Shown: piece by piece, positions 52,966 through 60,749 of the stretch
Numbering within the stretch: position 1 is the stretch's first letter
Layout of the letters: every line of letters begins with the position of its first letter
Assembly: GCF_000236685.1 (NCBI RefSeq)
Contig: NC_016633.1
Coordinates: forward strand, 2,728,001 to 2,792,000
Direction of reading: 5' to 3'
Source of the DNA: Sphaerochaeta pleomorpha str. Grapes
Lineage (GTDB): Bacteria > Spirochaetota > Spirochaetia > Sphaerochaetales > Sphaerochaetaceae
DNA: 64,000 nucleotides
Position numbers and translations under genes: made by a program
The notes under the pieces: model-generated
Told to the model about the DNA's origin: nothing
What the model saw: only the letters and a program-made list of their open reading frames with translations
Database searches by the model: none

Positions 52966-54015
52966 TCAGTCAAATGCTTTTGTAACGTTCCCGAGGATAT
53001 TTTCGGGAACGATTGATTTTATTAGGCTCAAGGATTCTTTCTTGACCAGTACAAGGATGCCGGTAAGCGTATTTTTCGCCAGTGTGTAGACAGGGCTTGC
53101 TTTTTTCATGACTTTCTTTTCCACAGAGGCATATTGGCTTTTGGTCTTGGCATCAGATCGGAAGTTCCCGAAATCCCAGTCCTGTACATCGTAGGACCCT
53201 TCAAGCATTGATTCTTGCGTATCGGGAAGCTTTGGAAAAAAATCCAACTTGGTCAGTTCTTCCACCTGGTCTATGGTGGTAGCAAACGATTCCAAAGGTT
53301 CTGAGGATCCTTTGTTGGGAAGTAAAAAGGCTATGGCCTTGATAGTGGGTTCGGTATAATCCAGCAGGACCTTATAATATTGCTTGGGTACTGCCACTTT
53401 GTTTTTCCCGATAGTTTCGTAGGGCCCATCGGTTAATACCGGTCCGGTAACAATATAGAGTGCACCGTCTGTATCGACAAAATTTCGCACCGCAGATTCC
53501 AGATTGCTCCATATCCCACGGTTGAACTGCGGATCCTGGGGACTCATGTTAGTCAGATAAAAAGAATCGTCCATGGCCTCAGCCGACCAGTTTGAGTCAG
53601 CTGCGGGGATAAGGTGCCCTCGGTCATATCCGCTGCCTTTGTAATCATTCAGGGACGCCGAACCGTATTGGGCTTTGAAGTCGGGTCGGAAATTGTCAGT
53701 TCGTTCAAACGAACCGTAAAGCTCCTCACGGGTCAATTCATACGCAACCCAACGGGCTTGCTCATACTTGTCATCGTAACAGAGTGTATATCCGGTATGG
53801 GAAATTATTTCGTCATTGTCTTTGCTGGCAGGAAGCTCAAGGTCTTGGATTGTGGAAATGGCAGAATCTTCGAATTTTGCTTCTGACGGTGCGAAGATTA
53901 GGGTAAGGATCCAAAGGATAAGTAAAATGACTAAAAGCCGGGCAATCCGTTTCCCGCGTTTCTTAGCCTTACTGACCTTGGCATCCAGACTCTTCTTGAT
54001 TTTACTTTTTCCCAT
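52966..54015 (-). CDS. Membrane-anchored NUC1-type DNA/RNA endonuclease
   Basis: A non-specific beta-beta-alpha-metal nuclease of 349 residues. A basic N terminus precedes one membrane span at about 25-42, so the nuclease domain would face outside the inner membrane. The catalytic DRGH motif is at 131-134, and the metal-binding Asn lies in NMSPQDPQFNRGIW. Proteins of this kind scavenge nucleic acid or act as toxins against competitors; the role here is open. ATG 54015 with GGGAGA upstream replaces an open frame that is 37 codons longer. It is divergent from the TRAP operon. Confidence 0.88.
   Translation of the reverse strand: MGKSKIKKSLDAKVSKAKKRGKRIARLLVILLILWILTLIFAPSEAKFEDSAISTIQDLELPASKDNDEIISHTGYTLCYDDKYEQARWVAYELTREELYGSFERTDNFRPDFKAQYGSASLNDYKGSGYDRGHLIPAADSNWSAEAMDDSFYLTNMSPQDPQFNRGIWSNLESAVRNFVDTDGALYIVTGPVLTDGPYETIGKNKVAVPKQYYKVLLDYTEPTIKAIAFLLPNKGSSEPLESFATTIDQVEELTKLDFFPKLPDTQESMLEGSYDVQDWDFGNFRSDAKTKSQYASVEKKVMKKASPVYTLAKNTLTGILVLVKKESLSLIKSIVPENILGNVTKAFD
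52986..53011 (+). terminator. Terminator of the importer/sulfoquinovosidase operon
   Basis: The arms CGTTCCCGA and TCGGGAACG form a 9-bp stem around an 8-nt loop, followed by ATTGATTTTATT. It begins 29 bp after the GH31 stop and lies inside the 3' coding end of the opposing nuclease gene. Confidence 0.7.
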
Positions 54016-54111
54016 GGTAGCAATCTCCCTATATGGTAGGGAGTATATAGGGCATACGGGGAAAGGAAAACCTAGGGATTGACTATGGCTTGAAAAAAGC
54101 TGCAAATCCGT

Positions 54112-54149
54112 TTGACAGAATATCATTGCAATGGTAGCATACTAGTATG
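54112..54149 (+). promoter_or_regulatory. TRAP operon promoter with palindromic operator
   Basis: TTGACA (54112-54117) and TAGCAT (54135-54140) are 17 bp apart. The perfect 12-bp palindrome CATACTAGTATG (54138-54149) overlaps the -10 box and the start site. A FadR-type GntR repressor, two of which are encoded nearby, is the natural candidate ligand-responsive partner. Confidence 0.65.
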
Positions 54150-54189
54150 TAAGTCAGATTTGCTTGTTTTAGTCTTTTAGGAGGACTGT

Positions 54190-55191
54190 ATGAAAAAGAA
54201 TGTTATCGGAATCCTGGCAATTGTTGCTTTGCTTGCCACGAGTATTCCCTCTGTCTTTGCACAGGGTGGATCAGAGAAGGCTGATAAGGTCTATACCTTG
54301 AAACTTTCGACACAGCTCAATGAAACAACCCCGATGGTTGAAGGCTTCAAGGAATTGGCAGAGTCGGTCAAGGCCAAATCCAATGGTCGCTTGGTCATTG
54401 AGGTATACCCTTCTGCCCAGCTTGGTTCTGACGAAGATGTAATTGAACAGGCCTTGCAGGGTGTCAACGTTGCCGTTCTTACTGACGGTGGCAGAATGGG
54501 CAACTATGTAAATGATATCGCAATCATCGGAATGGCCTATTTTGCAAACAACTATGATGACGTATTGAAAGTCACCCAGAGTGAAATCTTTGCTGGATGG
54601 GAGAAAGAACTTGCACAGGAGAATGGTATCCGTATCCTGTCTTTTAACTGGTATGACGGTGCAAGAAGTTTCTTTACCAATAAAATCGTAGAGACCCCTG
54701 CCGATTTGAAGGGTTTGAGAATTCGCACCCCCGGTGCACCTGCCTGGGCACAGAGTATTGCCGCCCTTGGTGGTACCCCCGTTGCCATGCCTTGGGGCGA
54801 AACCTATTCCGCGGTTCAGTCAAAAGCTGTTGATGGCTGTGAAGTTCAGTTGACTTCTGCCCTTGGTTCAAGGATCTACGAAGTCCTCAAATATATGGAC
54901 AAGACCGAACACTTCCAGCTGATTAATGGCTTGATTGTCGGCGAGAAATGGTTCAATACGCTTCCTGCAGACTTGCAGAGCCTTTTGCTTGAGGAAACAA
55001 AGAAAGCCGGCGAGAAGAATGCCCGGTATGTTGAATCAAAAATTGCAGATATCGAGAAACAATTGGTCGGGTATGGCGTAACCGTTATTGAACCGGATGT
55101 AGCGGCCTTCAGGGAAGCCTCTGATGCAGCCTACGAAAAGCTTGGTTTTACGGATCTCAGAAAACAGATTTACACACAGATCGGTAAATAA
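54190..55191 (+). CDS. TRAP transporter substrate-binding protein (DctP family)
   Basis: A periplasmic receptor of 333 residues with a signal peptide ending near SVFAQGGSEK. Family landmarks are the central RIRTPGAPAWAQSIAALGGTPVAMPW segment with the substrate-binding Arg and EVYPSAQLGSDEDVIEQ. The neighbours (uxuA, uxuB, FadR regulators) suggest that it binds a hexuronate or aldonate. GGAGG lies before the ATG. A terminator-like hairpin follows the gene. Confidence 0.93.
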   Translation: MKKNVIGILAIVALLATSIPSVFAQGGSEKADKVYTLKLSTQLNETTPMVEGFKELAESVKAKSNGRLVIEVYPSAQLGSDEDVIEQALQGVNVAVLTDGGRMGNYVNDIAIIGMAYFANNYDDVLKVTQSEIFAGWEKELAQENGIRILSFNWYDGARSFFTNKIVETPADLKGLRIRTPGAPAWAQSIAALGGTPVAMPWGETYSAVQSKAVDGCEVQLTSALGSRIYEVLKYMDKTEHFQLINGLIVGEKWFNTLPADLQSLLLEETKKAGEKNARYVESKIADIEKQLVGYGVTVIEPDVAAFREASDAAYEKLGFTDLRKQIYTQIGK

Positions 55192-55205
55192 TCTACAACA
55201 TACTA

Positions 55206-55244
55206 GCTGGGGGCACCGTAGTTTTTTGCCCCCGGCTCTTTTTT
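55206..55244 (+). terminator. Attenuator between dctP-type and dctQ-type genes
   Basis: A 10-bp stem, GCTGGGGGCA with TGCCCCCGGC, around an 11-nt loop, followed by TCTTTTTT. A second perfect hairpin, CGGTTTCC-TTCG-GGAAACCG at 55245-55264, comes immediately after it. Confidence 0.8.
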
Positions 55245-55336
55245 CGGTTTCCTTCGGGAAACCGAATTATCTACGAATGATTATCTTGGATTTTCTGGTT
55301 TTTCCAGGGGGATTCAGGAAAAGGGAGCTTTTGGCT

Positions 55337-55840
55337 TTGAACAAAATTCAGAACATATACGAAAGATTCTGCAAGGCAGAAGAATTTCTGGCTAGCATGC
55401 TCCTTGTGGCAATTACTGTTTTGGTATTTACCTCTGCAATTGCCAGGACCTTGCATATGCCATTGAATTGGGCTGTCGATATATCCTTGCTGCTATTTGC
55501 CTGGCAGGTTTTCATCGGTGGGGATATTGCCATACGGAATACCAATTTGATTGGTGTTGAGATATTGGTCAATTATTTTCCAGGGAAAACCCAGAAGATG
55601 ATTAAAATTGTGTTTTTTTCAATGATCATCATGTTTTTGGGAGTGTTGGTATATTTCGGTATTCCCCTTTGTCTGCAGAATACCAAACGATTGTTCCAAG
55701 TTCTTCCGTTAAGTTATTCATGGTGTACGCTCAGCGTTCCTGTCGGAGCTTTCTTGATGATTATCTCCTCGAGTATCCGATTGGTTGAAATTGTAAAAAA
55801 ACCTGTCTCATTCTGGGAACAGGGAAGGGGAAACAACTAG
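55337..55840 (+). CDS. TRAP transporter small membrane subunit (DctQ family)
   Basis: A four-span membrane protein of about 167 residues. The typical pattern includes NWAVDISLLLFAWQVFIGGDIAIR in the second and third spans. The open frame begins far upstream inside dctP, but the best start is TTG 55337, nine bases after GGGAG; ATG 55277 has no ribosome site. The large subunit follows 1 bp later. Confidence 0.85.
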   Translation: MNKIQNIYERFCKAEEFLASMLLVAITVLVFTSAIARTLHMPLNWAVDISLLLFAWQVFIGGDIAIRNTNLIGVEILVNYFPGKTQKMIKIVFFSMIIMFLGVLVYFGIPLCLQNTKRLFQVLPLSYSWCTLSVPVGAFLMIISSSIRLVEIVKKPVSFWEQGRGNN

Positions 55841-55841
55841 T

Positions 55842-57131
55842 ATGGGTGTAGCAACAATTGTCTTTATCCTTCTTCTGTTGTTCGGGATGCCGGTAGCTTT
55901 TGCCATTGGTATTTCCGGTCTCGCGTTTTTCATGGTAACCCAAGGTCTCCCTTTTACCATCGTCGTTCAGAAAGTATTGGCAACCACCCAGTCGTTCACT
56001 ATGCTTGCAATCCCTCTTTTTATTTTTGCAGGTAACCTCATGAACAATACAGGGATTACCAAACGCCTGATGAAACTCGCTGATGTAGTAACCGGGCATA
56101 TGTACGGGAATGTCGGCCAGATTTCCTGTGTGCTATCTACCCTTATGGGGGGTGTTTCAGGGTCAGCAAATGCCGATGCGGCAATGGAATCGAGGATCCT
56201 TGGCCCTGAGATGGTAAAACGCGGGTATTCCAGGGGTTGGTCTGCAGCGGTAAATGGGCTGTCTTCTTTGATAGTCGCCACAATTCCCCCTTCCATGGGT
56301 CTGATCATCTACGGATCTGTAGGTGAGGTTTCCATTGGCAGATTGTTCGCCGCAGGAATTATCCCTGGTTTTATCATGATGATTGCCTTGATGTTGGCAA
56401 CCTCTATTACTGCAAGGAAACGGGGCTATAAACCGGACCACGAGAAAATATCTTCACCCAAAGAGATTTTTATGGCCATGGTCGACGGAATCTGGGCTCT
56501 GCTTTTTCCTGTTTTGTTGATTGTTTTTATCCGGTTCGGGATTATGACCCCTTCGGAATCGGGAGCCTTTGCAGCAATCTATGCTATCTTTGTAGGTTCT
56601 GTAATTTACAAAGAACTCACGTTGAAAATATTTCTCCAGACCTTGAAGGACAGTACCAAGGATATCGCGGTAGTTACCCTTATCCTGGCCCTTAGCGGGG
56701 TGTTTGGGTATGGGATTGTGTATGACAGGGTACCTCAGGTAATTGCTTCGGCGTTGATAGGGATTACCAGTAACCCTACGCTCATGCTCTTTCTGATAGT
56801 TTTATTGCTTACCATTTCCGGTATGTTTGTTGAAACAACGGTTGTAGCGCTGCTTTTGACTCCGATTTTGCTTCCGGTCGTTACTTCGTTGGGAATCGAC
56901 CCTGTACATTTCGGCATTGTCATGATGACTGTTACGACTATGGGGATCATGACCCCGCCGGTAGGGATTGCCCTCTATACGACCTCCTCCATCATGGAAT
57001 GTTCACCTGAGGAAACAGCAAAAGCCTCACTTCCTTTCTTTGTGGCAATCCTGGCGGTTGTGCTGGTCATTATGTTGTTTCCCCAAGTATCCTTGTTTAT
57101 TCCTAACTTGGTATTCGGTGTGGCAATGTAG
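55842..57131 (+). CDS. TRAP transporter large membrane subunit (DctM family)
   Basis: The 429-residue transport channel with about twelve spans, driven by a sodium gradient. Landmarks are FGMPVAFAIGISGLAFF near the start, MGGVSGSANADAAMESRILGPEMVKRGYSRGWSAAV, and TTMGIMTPPVGIALYTTSSI near the end. With the receptor and small subunit it forms a complete TRAP importer, probably for hexuronates. Confidence 0.95.
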   Translation: MGVATIVFILLLLFGMPVAFAIGISGLAFFMVTQGLPFTIVVQKVLATTQSFTMLAIPLFIFAGNLMNNTGITKRLMKLADVVTGHMYGNVGQISCVLSTLMGGVSGSANADAAMESRILGPEMVKRGYSRGWSAAVNGLSSLIVATIPPSMGLIIYGSVGEVSIGRLFAAGIIPGFIMMIALMLATSITARKRGYKPDHEKISSPKEIFMAMVDGIWALLFPVLLIVFIRFGIMTPSESGAFAAIYAIFVGSVIYKELTLKIFLQTLKDSTKDIAVVTLILALSGVFGYGIVYDRVPQVIASALIGITSNPTLMLFLIVLLLTISGMFVETTVVALLLTPILLPVVTSLGIDPVHFGIVMMTVTTMGIMTPPVGIALYTTSSIMECSPEETAKASLPFFVAILAVVLVIMLFPQVSLFIPNLVFGVAM

Positions 57132-57141
57132 TTTTTTCTCC

Positions 57142-57228
57142 CTAGGGATTCGTTCGGCTTCGGTTGCTGCCAACAGGTACCTGGTCTTCCAGGTCCGTTG
57201 GTATTTCCCGTGAAGAGAGAATCCCTAG
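57142..57228 (+). ncRNA. Structured leader candidate upstream of uxuA
   Basis: An 87-nt element closed by a perfect 10-bp helix, CTAGGGATTC with GAATCCCTAG. Inside are a 6-bp hairpin ACCTGG-TCTT-CCAGGT and flanking CCAAC/GTTGG arms. The CCAAC arm can instead pair with GTTG at 57163-57166, so two folds compete. It ends about 30 bp before the uxuA ribosome site. I match it to no known riboswitch class. It may be a regulatory RNA or simply an intercistronic stability element. Confidence 0.45.
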
Positions 57229-57273
57229 AGCGTAGTCTTGATATAAGAAGAACCCCAGGAGGGATACGAAAAT

Positions 57274-58347
57274 ATGAAGATGGTACTCCGTTGGTTTCCC
57301 CATGGGGATGACAGCGTAACATTACAGCAGATACGACAAATCCCAGGGGTTAGCGGGGTTGCTACCTGTTTGCCCAAAATTCCCGTAGGGGAAATCTGGC
57401 ATTCAGTGGAAATTGAGAGAGTAAAGCAGGAAGTTACTGAAGCAGGTCTTGAGATGGAGGTTATTGAAAGTGTGAATATCCATGAGGATATCAAAAAAGG
57501 CTTTCCCTCCCGAGACCGGTATATTAACAATTATATTGAGACGATACAGAATCTTGGGAAAGCTGGGGTTCGCTGTCTGTGTTATAATTTTATGCCGGTT
57601 TTGGACTGGGCCAGAAGCGATCTCGCTTTCTCCCTTGCTGATGGTTCTACTGTCTTGTCGTACCGGCATGAGCAGGTTCTGAAAATGAATCCTGATCGTA
57701 TGGCCCAGGAAATGAAGAAAAAGGCATTGGGTTTTTCCCTTCCCGGATGGGAAAGCGAACGGTTGTCTGCGATGGCTGCGGATATTGAGTTTTACCAGCA
57801 GTTTACAGAAGATGACTATTGGAAAAACATGAAATATTTTCTGGATGCAGTGATTCCTGTTGCCGAAGCTTCTGGGATAAAGCTGGCAATTCATCCGGAT
57901 GACCCACCCTGGCCCTTGTATGGTTTGCCCAAGGTAATCATCGATGCTGAGCATATCCGTACTTTTTTGAATCTCAACTCCAGTGAAAACAATGGATTGA
58001 CCTTCTGTACGGGTAGTTTGGGAAGCAATATGGACAATGATCTTCCTTCAATGATAACTGAGTTTGGGAAAACCAATCGAATTCATTTTGCCCATCTCCG
58101 CAACATAAAGCATCTTGATAAAAAGGATTTCGATGAGAGCGCCCATCTTTCCTCCTGTGGGGATTTGGATATGTTTGAGATATGCAAGGCACTTTTGGAT
58201 ACTGGCTTTGACGGGTATATTCGACCTGATCACGGAAGGATGATCTGGGGTGAAAAAGCCCGTCCCGGGTATGGTCTCTATGACAGGGCTTTGGGAGCGT
58301 CCTATCTTCTCGGACTATGGGAAGCAATAGGAAAAATGGCAAAATAG
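57274..58347 (+). CDS. uxuA: Mannonate dehydratase
   Basis: It dehydrates D-mannonate to 2-keto-3-deoxygluconate in hexuronate catabolism. The 357-residue TIM-barrel protein begins MKMVLRWFPHGDD and contains the typical SVNIHEDIK, CYNFMPVLDW, AIHPDDPPWPLYGLP, CTGSLGS and HFAHLRNIK segments, with metal-binding His and Cys residues. GGAGGG lies before the ATG. The TRAP importer lies upstream and a FadR-type regulator directly downstream. The partner uxuB lies 3.4 kb away on the other strand. Confidence 0.95.
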   Translation: MKMVLRWFPHGDDSVTLQQIRQIPGVSGVATCLPKIPVGEIWHSVEIERVKQEVTEAGLEMEVIESVNIHEDIKKGFPSRDRYINNYIETIQNLGKAGVRCLCYNFMPVLDWARSDLAFSLADGSTVLSYRHEQVLKMNPDRMAQEMKKKALGFSLPGWESERLSAMAADIEFYQQFTEDDYWKNMKYFLDAVIPVAEASGIKLAIHPDDPPWPLYGLPKVIIDAEHIRTFLNLNSSENNGLTFCTGSLGSNMDNDLPSMITEFGKTNRIHFAHLRNIKHLDKKDFDESAHLSSCGDLDMFEICKALLDTGFDGYIRPDHGRMIWGEKARPGYGLYDRALGASYLLGLWEAIGKMAK

Positions 58348-58437
58348 AAGATCCGAAATGAAATACATGGAAATCAGGACAGATAAGCTGTATTTTTAAC
58401 AGAGAATGTTTTCAAAAGGGATAGGAAAAAAAGGGTA

Positions 58438-59115
58438 ATGATAGTAACAGAGAGAACCGCAAGGGAAACAGCAAGGGAATTTGCTTCTCGCACCATAAAG
58501 AAAAATATAATCAATCTTGAACTTGCTCCGGGATCTCTGGTCAGCGAGAGCGAAATCGCTGCAATTCTTGGACTTTCGCGAACACCGGTTCGAGAGGCTC
58601 TGATGGAATTGGGAAAAACCAATCTGGTAGAGATCCTGCCACAGAAGGGTAGTCGTATTTCTCTTATCGACTATAGCATGGTAGAGGAATCACGATTCAT
58701 TCGGTTGGTCCTTGAGTGTGCAATCGTTAAGTTGTTATGCGGGGGAATTTCAAAGGAAGCATATGCTTGCTTGCAGGAAAAAATCAGGCTGCAGGAATTT
58801 TATGTGGAGCATAATGAGCCCTTTAAGTTGCTTGAACTGGATAATGACTTTCATAGGGAATTGTTTTCACTGGCAAACAGAATGCAGACCTACCAACTTA
58901 TGAACAGTATGACTTCGCATTTTGACAGGGTCAGGAGTATGAGCTTATCGACTATCAAGGATATAAAGATTGTTGAAGACCATATAGAAATACTCCAGGC
59001 AATCTATGAGAAGGATCCAGAGAAAGCTGAAGCTCTGATGACCAAGCATTTGTCCCGATATAAAATCGATGAGAATTTCATCAGGACAAAATACCCGGCC
59101 TATTTTAAAGCCTAG
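58438..59115 (+). CDS. GntR-family (FadR subfamily) regulator
   Basis: A winged-helix DNA-binding domain (residues 1-75, with LGLSRTPVREALMELGKTNLVEILPQKGSRIS) is followed by an all-helical FCD ligand domain with likely metal ligands in DNDFHRELF and the later EDHIEILQAI histidine. FadR-type regulators near uxuA commonly sense hexuronate intermediates. It probably controls the TRAP/uxuA unit through the CATACTAGTATG palindrome, which is inference. AAAGGG precedes the ATG. Confidence 0.92.
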   Translation: MIVTERTARETAREFASRTIKKNIINLELAPGSLVSESEIAAILGLSRTPVREALMELGKTNLVEILPQKGSRISLIDYSMVEESRFIRLVLECAIVKLLCGGISKEAYACLQEKIRLQEFYVEHNEPFKLLELDNDFHRELFSLANRMQTYQLMNSMTSHFDRVRSMSLSTIKDIKIVEDHIEILQAIYEKDPEKAEALMTKHLSRYKIDENFIRTKYPAYFKA

Positions 59116-59130
59116 AAACTAAGCGGACGG

Positions 59131-59634
59131 TTACCTTACATAGGAAATCGTCCCTTCCTTAGGCTTTCTTGCTTCACTCTCGCTTCCCTGTGCATAGCCT
59201 AAGGCAAGAGTGGCAGTGACCTGGAAGCCTTCGGGGACCCCGTATTCGCTGAGTTTCGTGTCCAATTCACTGTTTCCGTTGATACGGTTGCACCACACGG
59301 AACCTAGACCAAGGGAATGGGCAGCTTGCATCATGTTTGTCATGGCACAGGCAGTGTCTGCCTGGGCGAAACGATTGCCTTGTTCGATGGAGACAATAAC
59401 CAGGGTTGGGGCATGGTAGAAGAACGATTTGCCTTCCCCTGCCACTAGGGTATCCAGTTTTCTCAGAAGTCCAGGGCTTTGCAGGACGGTAAAATGCCAG
59501 GGTTCCTGGTGCATCCCGTTGGGAGCATTGATTGCAGCTTGGAGAACCAGGTCCAGTTTTTCGTTCTCGACCTGCTTCTCTTGGAATGAGCGGATGCTCC
59601 TTCGGGAAAGTATGGATTTCATAACTTCATTCAT
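59131..59634 (-). CDS. Nitroreductase-family flavoprotein
   Basis: A 167-residue FMN-dependent oxidoreductase. The FMN-binding SRRSIRSFQEKQV segment at the N terminus, NAPNGMHQEPWHF, and the late LGLGSVWCNRING and LALGYAQGSE are the usual family segments. Substrates are unknown. GGAG precedes the ATG. It has its own promoter at 59658-59686 and stands between the hexuronate regulator and lrgAB. Confidence 0.9.
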   Translation of the reverse strand: MNEVMKSILSRRSIRSFQEKQVENEKLDLVLQAAINAPNGMHQEPWHFTVLQSPGLLRKLDTLVAGEGKSFFYHAPTLVIVSIEQGNRFAQADTACAMTNMMQAAHSLGLGSVWCNRINGNSELDTKLSEYGVPEGFQVTATLALGYAQGSESEARKPKEGTISYVR

Positions 59635-59657
59635 TTTTTAATTCTCCAGTAATAGGA

Positions 59658-59686
59658 ATTATACCTCTTCACATTTTCCATTCCAA
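59658..59686 (-). promoter_or_regulatory. Promoter of the nitroreductase gene
   Basis: On the minus strand TTGGAA (59681-59686) and a perfect TATAAT (59658-59663) are 17 bp apart. Confidence 0.7.
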
Positions 59687-59692
59687 TAGGGT

Positions 59693-60076
59693 ATGTTACA
59701 ACCAATGAAAATACTATCGCAAATTGGAATCCTCTTTGGAGTGTGCTTGTTGGGGGAGTGGCTATCGTCTCTCCTTCCTTTTGCGCTCCCCGGTAGCATC
59801 GTCAGTATGATCTTGGTTTTCTTTTTCCTGCTCACAGGAATTTTGAAAGAACGGCATATCGACAAACCTGCAGATTTCCTTCTGACAAACATGACTTTCT
59901 TTTTTATTCCCTCGGGAGTCAGGATCATAGAACACTTCGATTTGCTCAAAAGTGTATGGTGGCAGTTGCTGGTAATCTCGATTGTTTCGCTGCTGGCTTG
60001 TTTTGTGGTAAGTAGCTGGACCGTAGTTTTGGTTAGCAAACTCCTAAACCATTGGAGGAACCCGACCCATGACTGA
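59693..60076 (+). CDS. lrgA: LrgA/CidA-family holin-like protein
   Basis: A 127-residue membrane protein with four spans and the family pattern LPGSIVSMILVFFFLLTG and FFFIPSGVRIIEH. LrgA and LrgB modulate murein hydrolase activity or pyruvate transport in Firmicutes. ATG 59693 is used; ATG 59708 is possible because the AGGG site stands close to the first. It overlaps lrgB by 8 bp. Confidence 0.87.
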   Translation: MLQPMKILSQIGILFGVCLLGEWLSSLLPFALPGSIVSMILVFFFLLTGILKERHIDKPADFLLTNMTFFFIPSGVRIIEHFDLLKSVWWQLLVISIVSLLACFVVSSWTVVLVSKLLNHWRNPTHD

Positions 60077-60749
60077 ATTGTTTTCCAACCCGCTCTTTGG
60101 TATTGCCCTCTCCATTGCAACCTACGCCATAGGGATGTTTCTCTTCAGAATCACCAGGCATCCTTTGGTAAACCCCCTTGCCATTGCCATGTTCCTGTCA
60201 GGCGCTTTTCTGGTTGTCTTTGACATTCCCCTTTCCTCTTATGATGAGGGAGGAACTATTATTGCCATGTTTTTGGGACCTGCGACTGCAGTCCTTGCCA
60301 TGGCTATCTACAGACAGAGAGCAATCGTTGCAGAGAACTTGCTACCAATTCTACTGGGCACATTCACCGGAAGCATCGCTTCCATGGGCACCATTGCTTT
60401 GATGAGCAGGTGGTTAGGTCTTGATGAAGTCGTTTTGGCCTCCATGCTTCCAAAATCCGTGACAACCCCCATAGCGTTGGCTGTGTCACAACAGCTGGGA
60501 GGGGTACAGGCCCTGACTATAGCTATGGTTATCATAACTGGAATATCCGGAAATATCTTTGCCCCGGTCCTCGTAAAACTGTTCAGGGTAAAAGACCCTG
60601 TCGCACAAGGTGTGGCTATTGGCTCCTGCAGCCATGCAGTCGGTACGAGCAAAGCTTTGGAAATGGGGAAGGTACAAGGTGCGATGAGCAGTATCGCAAT
60701 AAGTTTCTCAGGCCTTTGTACTGTTTTGCTTGCGCCGCTTTTTCTCTGA
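60069..60749 (+). CDS. lrgB: LrgB-family membrane protein
   Basis: The partner of LrgA, 226 residues with about six to eight spans. The typical segments are FLGPATAVLAMAIYRQ, LPKSVTTPIALAVSQQLGG and GSCSHAVGTSKALEMG. The 3' end overlaps the end of the opposing YitT-type gene by 42 bp, leaving no room for a separate terminator. Confidence 0.92.
   Translation: MTELFSNPLFGIALSIATYAIGMFLFRITRHPLVNPLAIAMFLSGAFLVVFDIPLSSYDEGGTIIAMFLGPATAVLAMAIYRQRAIVAENLLPILLGTFTGSIASMGTIALMSRWLGLDEVVLASMLPKSVTTPIALAVSQQLGGVQALTIAMVIITGISGNIFAPVLVKLFRVKDPVAQGVAIGSCSHAVGTSKALEMGKVQGAMSSIAISFSGLCTVLLAPLFL

Noticed and set aside
55124-55336. Longer N terminus of the DctQ-type protein reaching into the receptor gene
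   Set aside because: The region encodes the two hairpins after the receptor gene; the TTG at 55337 has a well-placed ribosome site.
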